Origin: JANYJZ01 sp964523395
Lineage (GTDB): Bacteria > Bacteroidota > Ignavibacteria > UBA10030 > SZUA-254
Assembly: GCA_964523395.1 (NCBI GenBank)
Contig: CAZFXS010000002.1
Span: 62,001 to 126,000 of the forward strand
Length of the DNA: 64,000 nt
Direction: 5' to 3'
Shown here one piece after another: positions 43,584 through 54,632 of this stretch. Position 1 is the stretch's first letter, and every line of letters begins with the position of its first letter. The notes under the pieces are model-generated. The model ran no database searches. It saw only the letters and a list, made by a program, of their open reading frames with translations, and was not told the origin of the DNA. Both the position numbers and the translations under genes were made by a program.

Positions 43584-43614
43584 AAGAATCCTTCTAACAA
43601 TGAATGTGAAGTAT

Positions 43615-43890
43615 TTATTTTGCTACAATTATTTTCTTTGTTTCAATAAACTTGTTATTACCATTGTTCACTGAGAGCCGGTACATATACACACCATCCC
43701 GGTACTCCTGCACCTTCAGCATTACGGCATGCTTCCCCGGCTTCATCGGCGTGTTGTCCAGAATCGTCTCGACTTCTTTGCCATCCATATCAAATATTTT
43801 GAGAGTTACACCGGCATCCTCCGAGAGATAGAATTCCACTCCCGATGGTTTGAACGGATTGGGGTATATCAATTTTGATTTCAGTTCCAT
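43615..43890 (-). CDS. Free-standing T9SS-type C-terminal domain
   Basis: From the ATG at 43890 this encodes 91 residues that are almost only a T9SS sorting domain: LIYPNPFKPSGVEFYL, then VTLKIFDMDGKEVETI, DGVYMYRLSV and KKIIVAK. There is no signal peptide and no cargo. The frame upstream extends only 13 residues to a TTG. It ends 31 bases before the 1,993-residue gene. It may be the remnant of a larger cargo gene, or a real small protein. No frame-restoring upstream signal peptide is visible in the 145 bases before it. Confidence 0.6.
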   Translation of the reverse strand: MELKSKLIYPNPFKPSGVEFYLSEDAGVTLKIFDMDGKEVETILDNTPMKPGKHAVMLKVQEYRDGVYMYRLSVNNGNNKFIETKKIIVAK

Positions 43891-44075
43891 TGGTGGTAAC
43901 AAAGTGTGGAGACAATTAACGGAGAACAAACATGCAGGACAATAGGGTGGTTACCCTAAAGTTGAATGGGAAAAGACCCTAGTGAGTGATCAGAGGGAGA
44001 CAAGGTAATGAGGGGTTGAGGAGATGATTTCTTTGAGGAAAAAATGGCAAGCGACTATTTACTACTGACCGGTAG

Positions 44076-44726
44076 TTATTCCAACGAAGTTAATCCTTCC
44101 CGTACCGCATATTTCGTTAACTCCGCTACGGTATGAAGATCAAGTTTTTCCATAACCCGCTGGCGGTGGTTATCGACTGTTTTGATGCTGACGTTCAGAA
44201 AGTCGGCGATTTCTTTGTTTGTTTTTCCTTCCGCAAGAAGTTGCAATACTTCACGTTCTTTAGGAGTAAGCGGGTCAATATCACGCGGCTTTAATCCTGT
44301 TAAGCGATCAAGACATTCTTTCAAAGCATCAGCGCCAATAGCAGGACTGATATACCGTTGATTATTCATCACTGCGCGGACGGCATCGGCAACTTCGTCA
44401 AACGAAGAGTCTTTCAACAAGTATCCCATTGCACCAGCTTGAAACATCTCGATAGCGTACCGTTTATCGTGATGCATTGTCAGAGCGATAATTTTTACAC
44501 CTGAAAACTCTCTGGTGATAGCGCGCGCGGCTTCGATTCCATTCATCCCGGGCATATTCAGATCCATCATAACAAGATCAGGAACATATTCCCGTACCAG
44601 CGAAACTGCCGTCTTTCCGTCTTGCGCTTCGCCGACAACCTCGAACCCAAGTTTTGTCTCCAATAATGTTCTCATGCCATCACGGAGAATGGCATGGTCA
44701 TCAGCTATGATCACTCTTTTCTTCAT
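44076..44726 (-). CDS. LuxR-family (NarL-type) response regulator
   Basis: 216 residues. Receiver domain with the phosphoacceptor Asp in LVMMDLNMPGMNG, acidic residues in VIIADDHAILRDG and the Lys in YLLKDSSFDEV. Output domain is a LuxR helix-turn-helix: LTPKEREVLQLLAEGKTNKEIADFLNVSIKTVDNHRQRV. It follows the large histidine kinase gene by 33 bases, so it is almost certainly the kinase's partner. Targets unknown. The T9SS cargo genes directly downstream are candidates. Confidence 0.95.
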   Translation of the reverse strand: MKKRVIIADDHAILRDGMRTLLETKLGFEVVGEAQDGKTAVSLVREYVPDLVMMDLNMPGMNGIEAARAITREFSGVKIIALTMHHDKRYAIEMFQAGAMGYLLKDSSFDEVADAVRAVMNNQRYISPAIGADALKECLDRLTGLKPRDIDPLTPKEREVLQLLAEGKTNKEIADFLNVSIKTVDNHRQRVMEKLDLHTVAELTKYAVREGLTSLE

Positions 44727-44759
44727 TTAATCGGTCCCGGCATTCACAATGATATTTGA

Positions 44760-47700
44760 CTATTGAGAAGTAACACTTTCAGTAACAGGAACAGTAATTG
44801 TTATCCTGGTCCCCTTCCCTTTTGTCGATTCAATTTCAACCCTTCCACCAAGATGTTTGAGTCGTTCACGAAGATTCACGAGCCCAAATCCGGAGCCGGG
44901 ATGTTCCTTATCACGGTATTGCGGTATGACATCAAATCCAATACCGTCGTCTTCAACCGCAAGCAACACCTCGCCATTGCGACGTGACAGGTCAATCCAT
45001 ACATGCCTGGCGCCAGCGTGCTTAACGGTATTCATCAGTAATTCTCTTGCGCCGGTATAGAGCATGTTGCGCAGTTCATCGCTGAGCGGTTTTGGATTTC
45101 CGTCATCAATAAATGTCACGCCAATATCATGCGCTTCTTTCATTTGTTCAGCAAGCCAATCGATAGCCGGTGAAAGGCCAAGGTCATACAGAATAGGAGG
45201 ACAAAGCTCGAATGTCAGCGTGCGTGTATCTTCGATGGAGTTCTGAAGATACGTCAGCACATCCGTGAGTGATTTTTCAAATGACTGAGAGATATCTTTC
45301 GATTCGCGCAACGCCTCAAGTTTCCGCTTCGAAATTAACAGAGACTGACTGACAGTATCATGAAGGAATGTCGCCATGCGCCGGCGCTCCTGCTCCTCGG
45401 TCCGCGAAAGCTCACCTGCAAGTTGTCTTAGTTGTTCTTCATTATGCTTGCGCCTTGTAATATCGCGGGCAATACCATAGATGTGCGTTACCTTATTTAT
45501 TGTTTTGTCAACAACCGGGATTGTGTAATTTCTCATCCATCGAATTTCCTTATTCTTTGTCACGATACGGACTTCAGTTTCTGATGCATTTCCGCTGATC
45601 AATTGGGTCGTGTGGGTTTCGATAGCCGGGAGATCATCTTGATAGACAATGTGTTTCAGAAACCCATCTGTTTTTGCTTCATCGACAGTGAAACCGGTAA
45701 TTCTTGTAAACGAATCTGTCAGCCACACTAAGTGGAGTTCGTTTTGATCATCAATTGATCCAAAGTACGCATAATCTGACATCAATTCCGTAATCATCCG
45801 GTAACGCTCCTCGCTTACACGGATGGAAAGATCGTATTTTCGCTTGCGCCAAATCAGAATTCCTATAAGAGAGATAATACCTGTCAGCGCAATGGCACCA
45901 GGATAAAAAACAACAGGACGCAGATAAAGCGGCGGATGAATTGTAAAGGAGGTATTAACACCTGCGGAATCATACTGCTGAAAGAGACCCCGCGACTGTA
46001 CGCGCAGTGTAAACGTTCCCGGCTCAAGGTTATTGAATGAAATATTTGATTTCTTTTCCCATTCAGACCAGACACCGCCATTCAGACTATACCGTGAGAA
46101 AACTTTTGAGGGAGGCACCTCTCCTTTATAGGTGTATGCTGTCCATCGGATCTGTGCATGGCGGTCTTCAACCAGAGGTTTGTCTATTACAACACGTGGT
46201 GGAGGCGAGAGAGGGATAGATTTGTCAAAGCCTACAACACCATTATCCTGAATGCCGAGGTACATGGTATGATGTACTGAAAGAATACTAAACAGCTCGT
46301 TATGGGATAAACCGGAATTGACATCAAATTTTATAAAATGATTGTCTTTGTACAAATAAAGTCCAACATCGGTAGCAAGCCACAATAATCCTTCATCATC
46401 AACGCGGAGATCAAAAATATATTTGTACACAAATTCCGACGTTGAAATAGTGCGAACAGAGTCCTCGGCATCGATATACCCCAACATGTGTTGTGTTCCC
46501 CGCGCAGCGAACCAAAGTCTGTTTGAACGATCCAGCGCCATTGCATGAATAGTTGCTTTACCTCCTTGGAATGTAATTGTATCAGGCCAATTTGACCAGA
46601 CCCCTGTTTCAGGGTTATCATTTTTTTTCAATCCCGTCCTCCACCTGCTGATTCCACCTGTTGTCCCAAACCAGCGTGCGCCGTCGGAACCTTCAGCGAA
46701 CGCATACACACGACCACCAGTAAACCCCTCGTGTTCACCCCACCGGAAAAATTTTCCATCACGAAGGAGAAACACTCCTGGTTGACTTTTACTATTGAGT
46801 TGGGGGCTCATTGACATCCCGAGGAACCAGAGATTTCCATTGTTATCTTTTCTAATCTTATCAATAACAACAATAGCGGTGCTATCACCAATGGTAACGT
46901 GTTTCCATTGTTTGCCGTCCCAGCAAAAAACTCCGGAATATGCGCTGCCGCCTGATATCCAGATATTTCCGTTATTGTCTTCACCCAGGCCGGTGACTGT
47001 ACCTATTTTTACCGTACCAATCCGGTCGATATATTTGGGTGCGCCATCAGCATATTTAATCTCAAGACCGTTTCCCGTGGCAATCCATAATGTTCCGTCT
47101 TTTGCTAAGAGAATTTCGTTTACAGATTTCCGTGGATTGGTCGTATTAATATCGTACTCAAAAATCATTCCCGTGTTGTTGCCGGCATATGTTGTGCCAT
47201 AGAGTTTTCCGATACCAACTTCGATAAGCGACCCATAAGGATAAAAACCATCATTCCGGAAATCCGCTCCTTTGGTATAGGTATTCGTGCCGATAGTAAA
47301 CTCGAATAACGTCCCAATATCGCTCACTCCACCCACCGATGTCGTACCATACAACAATCCGTTGCTTGCCTGCATCAAAGACCCTGAGGGGTTTCCACCG
47401 GTAGCAGGATCAAAATCATATTTTTTGGTATATGTGTTTGAGGAGATATCATATTCAAAAATCACTCCGGCGTTATTGGCTCCGCCAAAATTAGTCATAC
47501 CGTACAACAATCCGTTACTTGCCTGCATGAGGGCTCCGTTGGGATTTGACCCATTCGCCGCGGATAAATCGATTTTTTTCCTGTATGCATTGTTTTCGAT
47601 ATCATACTCAAAGATAACCCCCAGATCGTTGGTTCCCCCCTTACTTGTCATGCCATAGAGCTTCCCGTTGCTTGCTTGCAGTAATGAGCTGACCGGTCTG

Positions 47701-49202
47701 GATCCGAGCCGGGCGGAGAAATCCACTTTCTTTGTTATGGTTGACGTCACCGGATCAAACGAAAACAATGTCCCCATATCATTCACGCCGCCTTTATTCG
47801 TCATTCCCCAAAGGGAACCAACACGAGTAGACGCAAGGTCCTCAATTTCAATCAAACGACAATATTGAGGATTTGCGCCATTCGGACCAGTAAAGTCTGC
47901 CATCATTGAATACGTATTCGTGGAAATATCATACCTAAAAATAACGCCAAGGTTCGACGCACCGCCTGTCCAGGTCATACCATAAATCCTGCCATCGCTT
48001 GCCTGCATTAATGAACCGTATGGATGCGAACCAATTGTCGGATTCAGGTCAATTTTATTTATATAGCTGTTGGTCAAGGGGTCATATTCGATCAACGCTC
48101 CCAGATCACTGGAAGCGCCGCGCGCCACCAGGGCATAAAGTTTTCCATTTGATGCCTCTAATAAATCACCGAAGCACGCACGTCCTTTGGGAAAAGTAAA
48201 GTTGAGCTTTTTTGTAAAATCGGGGACAGCATTCCTGAACGGTACCCATCGGGAAGGGGAAACAGTATAATGATAAAGGCCCTGTTTCGTACCAACACAT
48301 ACGTCACCGTTCGATAAGAAATAAACCGAAAGGACATCCTTTATCCCCAAAGACTCCAGATTAATCGTCCGCCAAACACCTTTAGACCGGAGTCGCACAT
48401 CATCTGAGCGATACACTGCGATGACCTGACCCCTTGGTCCGATCGCCATCGCTCTCAGATATTCGGGTTTCTCGGAGCTTGCAAGTTTCAACGGATTGTT
48501 ATTGCTCCATTCCCAAACCCCTTGTATCTGGTGAGGCCGCAACACACAAAGAACTCCTGTACCATCACTGTTTTCCAAAAGTTGCACCTCATCTCCAGAC
48601 CCGGTACCGACAACTAGCTCGCCAGCCGGGGATGACAACATAGTACGCCACGTTCCATGACTCAACCGGTACAGTGTATTCCCTGCTTCAGCAAAAACTC
48701 CGGAGCGACTACCGTGCAGGGTGGCTATGCCGGAGGGTGCATCTATTTCCCGATATTGGACTATTTCGCCACCTTCCAGTGAACTGAGGAAAAGTTTGGA
48801 TTTTCTGAACAGAAAAATGGAATCAGAAGAGCGGGGAACAGCTTTCGATATTCCGTCCAAAAGGTAGTGTATATCAGCTCCTTTTGTCACACTGAACAAT
48901 GAGTCTTGTTTTCTCACCAACACACTCCCGCGAATGTCTCCATCAATAGTGTATCGGCCATTTCCAATCGCGTACCAACGGAATCCATCAAACACCCCCA
49001 ACCCTAAAGGAGTGGACACCCAGATGACACCGTCCGACGATTCATAAATCTCGTAAATACTATTGGATGGCAACCCTGACTCTCTCGTGAAATGAGCCCA
49101 CCTCCATGATTCATTAAGCGAATCAGGCTGTGCAAGAAGTGAAATGACACAAAGGGTAATAAGCAAGAACAGGCTACTGCACCGCATCAGCATATCATGC
49201 AA
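44760..49202 (-). CDS. Giant sensor histidine kinase with periplasmic propellers
   Basis: 1,480 residues. Signal or first membrane segment (CSSLFLLITLCVISLLAQ), then a two-component-regulator propeller start (FTRESGLPSNSIYEIYESSDG). Seven GloVer-type repeats occupy about 340-690, followed by more propeller blades (IWIATGNGLEIKY, WLATDVGLYLY), a Y_Y_Y domain (about 1005-1085) and a membrane helix near 1107 (AIALTGIISLIGILIW). Inside the cell are a PAS domain (about 1130-1245), a HisKA_3 domain with His in TFLHDTVSQSL and an ATPase domain with NTVKHAGARHVW, VEDDGIGFD and GSGFGLVNLRERL. It phosphorylates the regulator encoded next. Confidence 0.94.
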   Translation of the reverse strand: MHDMLMRCSSLFLLITLCVISLLAQPDSLNESWRWAHFTRESGLPSNSIYEIYESSDGVIWVSTPLGLGVFDGFRWYAIGNGRYTIDGDIRGSVLVRKQDSLFSVTKGADIHYLLDGISKAVPRSSDSIFLFRKSKLFLSSLEGGEIVQYREIDAPSGIATLHGSRSGVFAEAGNTLYRLSHGTWRTMLSSPAGELVVGTGSGDEVQLLENSDGTGVLCVLRPHQIQGVWEWSNNNPLKLASSEKPEYLRAMAIGPRGQVIAVYRSDDVRLRSKGVWRTINLESLGIKDVLSVYFLSNGDVCVGTKQGLYHYTVSPSRWVPFRNAVPDFTKKLNFTFPKGRACFGDLLEASNGKLYALVARGASSDLGALIEYDPLTNSYINKIDLNPTIGSHPYGSLMQASDGRIYGMTWTGGASNLGVIFRYDISTNTYSMMADFTGPNGANPQYCRLIEIEDLASTRVGSLWGMTNKGGVNDMGTLFSFDPVTSTITKKVDFSARLGSRPVSSLLQASNGKLYGMTSKGGTNDLGVIFEYDIENNAYRKKIDLSAANGSNPNGALMQASNGLLYGMTNFGGANNAGVIFEYDISSNTYTKKYDFDPATGGNPSGSLMQASNGLLYGTTSVGGVSDIGTLFEFTIGTNTYTKGADFRNDGFYPYGSLIEVGIGKLYGTTYAGNNTGMIFEYDINTTNPRKSVNEILLAKDGTLWIATGNGLEIKYADGAPKYIDRIGTVKIGTVTGLGEDNNGNIWISGGSAYSGVFCWDGKQWKHVTIGDSTAIVVIDKIRKDNNGNLWFLGMSMSPQLNSKSQPGVFLLRDGKFFRWGEHEGFTGGRVYAFAEGSDGARWFGTTGGISRWRTGLKKNDNPETGVWSNWPDTITFQGGKATIHAMALDRSNRLWFAARGTQHMLGYIDAEDSVRTISTSEFVYKYIFDLRVDDEGLLWLATDVGLYLYKDNHFIKFDVNSGLSHNELFSILSVHHTMYLGIQDNGVVGFDKSIPLSPPPRVVIDKPLVEDRHAQIRWTAYTYKGEVPPSKVFSRYSLNGGVWSEWEKKSNISFNNLEPGTFTLRVQSRGLFQQYDSAGVNTSFTIHPPLYLRPVVFYPGAIALTGIISLIGILIWRKRKYDLSIRVSEERYRMITELMSDYAYFGSIDDQNELHLVWLTDSFTRITGFTVDEAKTDGFLKHIVYQDDLPAIETHTTQLISGNASETEVRIVTKNKEIRWMRNYTIPVVDKTINKVTHIYGIARDITRRKHNEEQLRQLAGELSRTEEQERRRMATFLHDTVSQSLLISKRKLEALRESKDISQSFEKSLTDVLTYLQNSIEDTRTLTFELCPPILYDLGLSPAIDWLAEQMKEAHDIGVTFIDDGNPKPLSDELRNMLYTGARELLMNTVKHAGARHVWIDLSRRNGEVLLAVEDDGIGFDVIPQYRDKEHPGSGFGLVNLRERLKHLGGRVEIESTKGKGTRITITVPVTESVTSQ
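47130..48185 (-). repeat. GloVer-type tandem repeats inside the sensor kinase
   Basis: Seven units of about 50 residues with the pattern GSLMQASNGLLYGMT, GGxNDxGVIFEYD, NTYTKKxDF. This matches the GloVer tandem repeat known from secreted proteins. The units vary in sequence, so they are not recent duplications. Confidence 0.85.
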
Positions 49203-49654
49203 CGAGTTTTACGTATTGAAGAAAAAGTAATGGAAATGCTCAACTACTCCCCCGAGGTTGAAAGCGATAGTTTAATTTAGGAGAAATATGTCTTAATGTC
49301 AACGAGGGAACGATATCCCCCTTGACGGCAGTGTCAAAAAACTTTGTGGTCTACAGAATCGGAAGGGTAAACGCTGTAGCGAAGTGTGTGCGGGCCTTGT
49401 GTACTTTTTTTGATAACATGCCGCGGATATTTTTCAACCTTGGTGCTGCAAATATTGATGCCATCCAGACAAACGCGACAAGCGCAATGCCATACTGAAC
49501 AGATGAGAATATTGAAAGAAAGATATCCATAGACGTTCACATAATTATGAGTAAGATGGACTTAACATAACTGGTTTTCTGTCTTCCAATTATGATAATC
49601 ATCACTGAGTGTGCTGAAGGAAGGATCGGGTAAATCGGGTAAAAGATTTAGCGG
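49203..49654. other. 452-bp space between sensor kinase and aminotransferase genes
   Basis: Apart from the possible small membrane protein at 49351-49530 I see no gene, tRNA or terminator here. The promoter of the sensor kinase should lie in the first ~150 bases, but I find no convincing -35/-10 pair. Confidence 0.5.
49351..49530 (-). CDS. Possible 59-residue membrane protein
   Basis: ATG at 49530 to TAG at 49351. It begins MDIFLSIFSSVQYGIALVAF, a single hydrophobic helix, and continues with a basic segment (APRLKNIRGMLSKKVHKAR), the normal topology of a small single-pass protein. No ribosome-binding site and no recognised family. Could be chance. Confidence 0.3.
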   Translation of the reverse strand: MDIFLSIFSSVQYGIALVAFVWMASIFAAPRLKNIRGMLSKKVHKARTHFATAFTLPIL

Positions 49655-50980
49655 CTAAGAGAGTTTTGCGAGGGACAGGCGCAGCCGGGGTATCGCCGTT
49701 TCAATATCATTCATGGAAACCGCTCCGACCGATAGCCGGAACCATCCGGAGTTTTCCGTAACGCCAAATGCCTGAAACGGCACAATGGCAAGTCCGGCAT
49801 CATGCAGGAGATACTTGCGGATATCTTCGTTGGTGTGCAGGATTTCCCCGCCTGGAGTTTTCTTTCCGATGACATCAAACCTAGCACTCAGGTAAATCGC
49901 TCCCATCGGCGGAGTTGAATCTACCGGGAATCCTTCACTCTTTAATCGGTTAAGAGAATCACGCAGCAAATCCAATCGCTGCTGAATTCCGTTTTTGATT
50001 TCTTTGTTATACGTGATCATTTCATCTTTCGCCAGAAGCAGTTTTGCAACCGCAACCTGCTCTGCGCGCGGCGCCCACGCGCCCACGTGTCCGTTGATGC
50101 TCATCATCCGCGCGATAATATCGGGCGGACCGAGCATCCAGCCAACGCGGATTCCCGTCGCGGCAAACGGTTTTGATACGCCATCCACAAAAAAAACATA
50201 CGGCGCGATTTCAGGTCGAAGACTGACGGGGTTGAAATGTTCCGTTCCGCCAAAGGTGAGCATCCAATATACCTGGTCGTACATCATGTAGAGCGGGCGC
50301 TCGTTGCTTTTCCGTCGCGCGTTTTCCTCAAGCACCATATCGCAAATATCAAGAAGGGCATCCCGTTCAAACGCCGTGCCGGCCGGGTTCAACGGTGAGT
50401 TGACGCACAGAAGCCGCGCTCCATGAATCACTGTTTCCAATTGCGAACGTGTCGGAAGAAATGAGCTGTCACTATGGCATTCCACAGGAACCGGTTTCGC
50501 ACCGACAAGGTGGCAATAATGATTGTTATTATATGTTGGAACAGGAAACACCACCGTATCTCCGGGATCAACTACGGCTTCATAAATCGCAAAGATGGAT
50601 GGGCGTGAGCCGGCAGTAATAAGAACGGACTCCACTGGGTATTTCAATCCAAGCCAATCTTCGTACAGGGCAGTCACTGCTTTGCGGAGCTCAGGAACGC
50701 CATCCGGCGGCGGATAGTTTGTTTCACCCTCGGCAATGGCTTTTGTAATTTCCTCTTCGAGGAATTTGGGAATGCGGAATTGTTTCGGAGAGAAATCGCC
50801 GACAGTGAGATTGCAGATCTGCTTTCCTTCAGCCAGCATGGCGCGTATCTCGGTTGCAATCTTCAGTATCTCAGAACCGATAAGATGTTCTGCCATCGAA
50901 GACGCACGGCCCGGCACAGGCCGCAGAACGGAAGAGGGTGGAAATGTTATGTGGTGGCGGGTTTCGTTACTCTGCTTCAT
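49655..50980 (-). CDS. PLP-dependent aminotransferase (class I/II)
   Basis: Fold type I aminotransferase, 441 residues. The PLP Lys is in VDGVSKPFAATGIRVGWM. Other landmarks are LTVGDFSPKQF, ITAGSRPSIFAIYEA, CVNSPLNPAGTAF, YDQVYWMLTF and the C-terminal Arg region GWFRLSVGAV, which binds the substrate carboxylate. It resembles aspartate or aromatic aminotransferases, but the substrate is uncertain. It follows atpG by 15 bases and may be read through from the ATP synthase operon. Confidence 0.9.
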   Translation of the reverse strand: MKQSNETRHHITFPPSSVLRPVPGRASSMAEHLIGSEILKIATEIRAMLAEGKQICNLTVGDFSPKQFRIPKFLEEEITKAIAEGETNYPPPDGVPELRKAVTALYEDWLGLKYPVESVLITAGSRPSIFAIYEAVVDPGDTVVFPVPTYNNNHYCHLVGAKPVPVECHSDSSFLPTRSQLETVIHGARLLCVNSPLNPAGTAFERDALLDICDMVLEENARRKSNERPLYMMYDQVYWMLTFGGTEHFNPVSLRPEIAPYVFFVDGVSKPFAATGIRVGWMLGPPDIIARMMSINGHVGAWAPRAEQVAVAKLLLAKDEMITYNKEIKNGIQQRLDLLRDSLNRLKSEGFPVDSTPPMGAIYLSARFDVIGKKTPGGEILHTNEDIRKYLLHDAGLAIVPFQAFGVTENSGWFRLSVGAVSMNDIETAIPRLRLSLAKLS

Positions 50981-50995
50981 GGGGTACGGTACTAC

Positions 50996-51898
50996 TTACC
51001 CCGCGGCTTTCAATGCTTCTGCTCCGCTGACGATTTCGAGCAGTTCTTTAGTAATGGATGCCTGACGCGCTTTGTTGTATGAAAGCTGTAAATCACGAAT
51101 AAGCTCGGACGCGTTTGTTGTGGCGTTATCCATGGCAGCCATACGCGCGCCCTGCTCCGCAGCAAACGACTCAAGCAACACGCGCCATATCTGAAAGTTC
51201 AGATGTTTTGGCACAAGCGCTGAGACAATCGCTTCACTGGACGGTTCGTAGATGTAATCGATCTGAGACTGTGAATTGCCGGTTTCGGATTGCGAATCGG
51301 ACCCTTTTATTGATGGAATGGGAAGAAGTTGATCGATCACAATGCGTTGTTGTGCGATCGATTTGAATTCGTTATACACGACATCCACCCTGTCAAAATC
51401 GCCCGCAATGAAACCATGAACAGCTTCAGCAACTATAGTCTGGGCGTTATTGAACTGCAAGCCCGCAAAGATTCCAAGATGTTTATTGGCAATAATATAA
51501 TTATTTTTGCTAAAGAAATCGAAACCTTTTCTTCCGACCGTTGTCAGGGAAACATTACCGGAAGATTTCAACTCTGAATACTTCGTCCGGATATGACTTG
51601 CAGCCGCCTTAATAATATTCGTGTTAAACGCTCCACAGAGTCCACGATCGGATGTCACAACAATCACCAGGACTTTGCTGACCGGGCGGGCCACAAACAG
51701 CGGGTTCGCTGTCACATCGACGACACCGGCAAGATGCTGTAGGAGTTCTTTCATCTTGCGGGCATACGGCCGTGCCGCGATAACAGAATCCTGCGCGCGG
51801 CGCAGTTTTGCTGCCGCAACCATCTTCATCGCCTTGGTGATTTTTTGCGTGCTCTTTACGCCGCCGATACGTTGGCGGATTTCACGAAGTGTAGCCAT
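50996..51898 (-). CDS. atpG: ATP synthase gamma subunit
   Basis: Central rotor stalk. 300 residues with the N-terminal coiled-coil start MATLREIRQRIGGVKSTQKI, the VVTSDRGLCGAFNTNI motif and the C-terminal GARMAAMDNATTNASELIRDLQ helix. The insert near residues 205-225 is rich in Ser and Gln (GSDSQSETGNSQSQ), longer than usual. It is last of the atpBEFHAG series. Confidence 0.97.
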   Translation of the reverse strand: MATLREIRQRIGGVKSTQKITKAMKMVAAAKLRRAQDSVIAARPYARKMKELLQHLAGVVDVTANPLFVARPVSKVLVIVVTSDRGLCGAFNTNIIKAAASHIRTKYSELKSSGNVSLTTVGRKGFDFFSKNNYIIANKHLGIFAGLQFNNAQTIVAEAVHGFIAGDFDRVDVVYNEFKSIAQQRIVIDQLLPIPSIKGSDSQSETGNSQSQIDYIYEPSSEAIVSALVPKHLNFQIWRVLLESFAAEQGARMAAMDNATTNASELIRDLQLSYNKARQASITKELLEIVSGAEALKAAG

Positions 51899-51903
51899 TG
51901 GAA

Positions 51904-51940
51904 CAAGTCAAAAGTAAAAAGGAAAAAGTCAAAAAAAATA
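51904..51940. repeat. A-rich low-complexity tract between atpA and atpG
   Basis: Similar to the tract at 3650-3679: AAAAGTAAAAAGGAAAAAGTCAAAAA. In the transcript this would be a pyrimidine-rich stretch just upstream of the atpG start. Confidence 0.45.
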
Positions 51941-51942
51941 AT

Positions 51943-53487
<1,545 letters not shown>

Positions 53488-53536
53488 CGTACAATCCTTT
53501 ACAAATAAATGTTAGTACTGCTTTTTTCGTTAACTG

Positions 53537-54082
53537 TTATACAGCGCCTTCGGCGAACCGCAGGCGAAGGAGTTCAAGCTGGTGCCGCACGCTTGCATCC
53601 CAGACTGTGTCTTCATGCTGCACTGTAAATCCGCCTTTTATCGATTTGTCAATAACATATTTCAGGCGAATTTTTTTCTTTGTCGACTGTTCCAGATTAT
53701 TCACGAGAGATTTTTCCTGCGCATCCGAAAATTTTACTGCCGTCCGTACTGCGACATTCAGGATGCCCAGCCGTTCATCACGGAGCCGGTAAAACTGCTG
53801 AATAATTTCAGGTAAAATCCCTTCTTTATCTTTTGCCGTCAGCAACAGAATGAACTTAAAAGTAACATCGTTTACCTTACCCTGAAACAATTCGATAAAC
53901 ACCGATTTCTTCTTTTCTTTGTTAACAACAGGGCTTTTCAGAAACGACATAAACTCTGCCGATTCCCTGTGCATCACTTCGATAGAGGAAAGGTCTTTGT
54001 TTACGGCATCCAACGCCTTCACTTCTTCGGCAACACCGATCAGTGCAAGCGCGTAACGGTATGCGGCTTTATATTCGCTCAT
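53537..54082 (-). CDS. atpH: ATP synthase delta subunit
   Basis: Peripheral-stalk subunit at the top of F1. 181 residues, with AAYRYALALIGVAEE at the start and the C-terminal signature VIDKSIKGGFTVQHEDTVWDASVRHQLELL (here given in two parts: VIDKSIKGGF and DASVRHQLELL). Sits six bases after atpF. Confidence 0.95.
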   Translation of the reverse strand: MSEYKAAYRYALALIGVAEEVKALDAVNKDLSSIEVMHRESAEFMSFLKSPVVNKEKKKSVFIELFQGKVNDVTFKFILLLTAKDKEGILPEIIQQFYRLRDERLGILNVAVRTAVKFSDAQEKSLVNNLEQSTKKKIRLKYVIDKSIKGGFTVQHEDTVWDASVRHQLELLRLRFAEGAV

Positions 54083-54088
54083 GAATGA

Positions 54089-54574
54089 TTAATTCTTGGG
54101 GAGGTTTTTCAGATACGAATCAACGATAGCGCCATGTTTTTTCTCGTCAAGAGTCTCATCGAGAATTTTCTCGGCGGCTTTGATTGCAAGATTAGCAACT
54201 TCGCCCCGTAACTGCGCCAGCGCCGCTTCCTTGTCGCGTTCAATTTCCTGCTTTGCCTGTTCAGTCAGACGCCGTGACTGCTGATTGGCCTTTTCAACGA
54301 TTTCGGCCTTTAATTTCTCGCCGAGTTCGCGGCCTTCGTTCAGAATCCGCTGGGCATCCGCTTCGGCGCGGGCAAGTTGTTTACGGTTTTCTTCGAGCAA
54401 CCGTTCTGCTTCCTGTTTCGCGTGCTCGGCACGTTCAAGCGCGCCTCGCACCGTATCTTCGCGCTTTTGCAACGATTCGAGCAGAGGCTTCCACGCGAAT
54501 TTCCGAAGAATAACAACCAGCAATACAAACGTAACAAGTGTCCAGACAATAAGTCCGGGATTCGGATCTAACAT
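54089..54574 (-). CDS. atpF: ATP synthase b subunit
   Basis: Membrane-anchored peripheral stalk. 161 residues. One hydrophobic helix at the N-terminus (GLIVWTLVTFVLLVVILRKF) is followed by a long charged helix rich in Glu, Ala and Lys (residues about 30-150), the coiled-coil arm. Only one b gene is present, with no b' paralogue. Confidence 0.96.
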   Translation of the reverse strand: MLDPNPGLIVWTLVTFVLLVVILRKFAWKPLLESLQKREDTVRGALERAEHAKQEAERLLEENRKQLARAEADAQRILNEGRELGEKLKAEIVEKANQQSRRLTEQAKQEIERDKEAALAQLRGEVANLAIKAAEKILDETLDEKKHGAIVDSYLKNLPKN

Positions 54575-54632
54575 AGTACTATCCTTTGATAAACATTATG
54601 AACGTGCACCGCAGAAGGCACACGATAACGCA

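Noticed and set aside
43943..43958. TAGGGT/ACCCTA hairpin as a terminator between the regulator and the orphan sorting domain
   Set aside because: Stem of only six pairs and no T-run in the needed direction.
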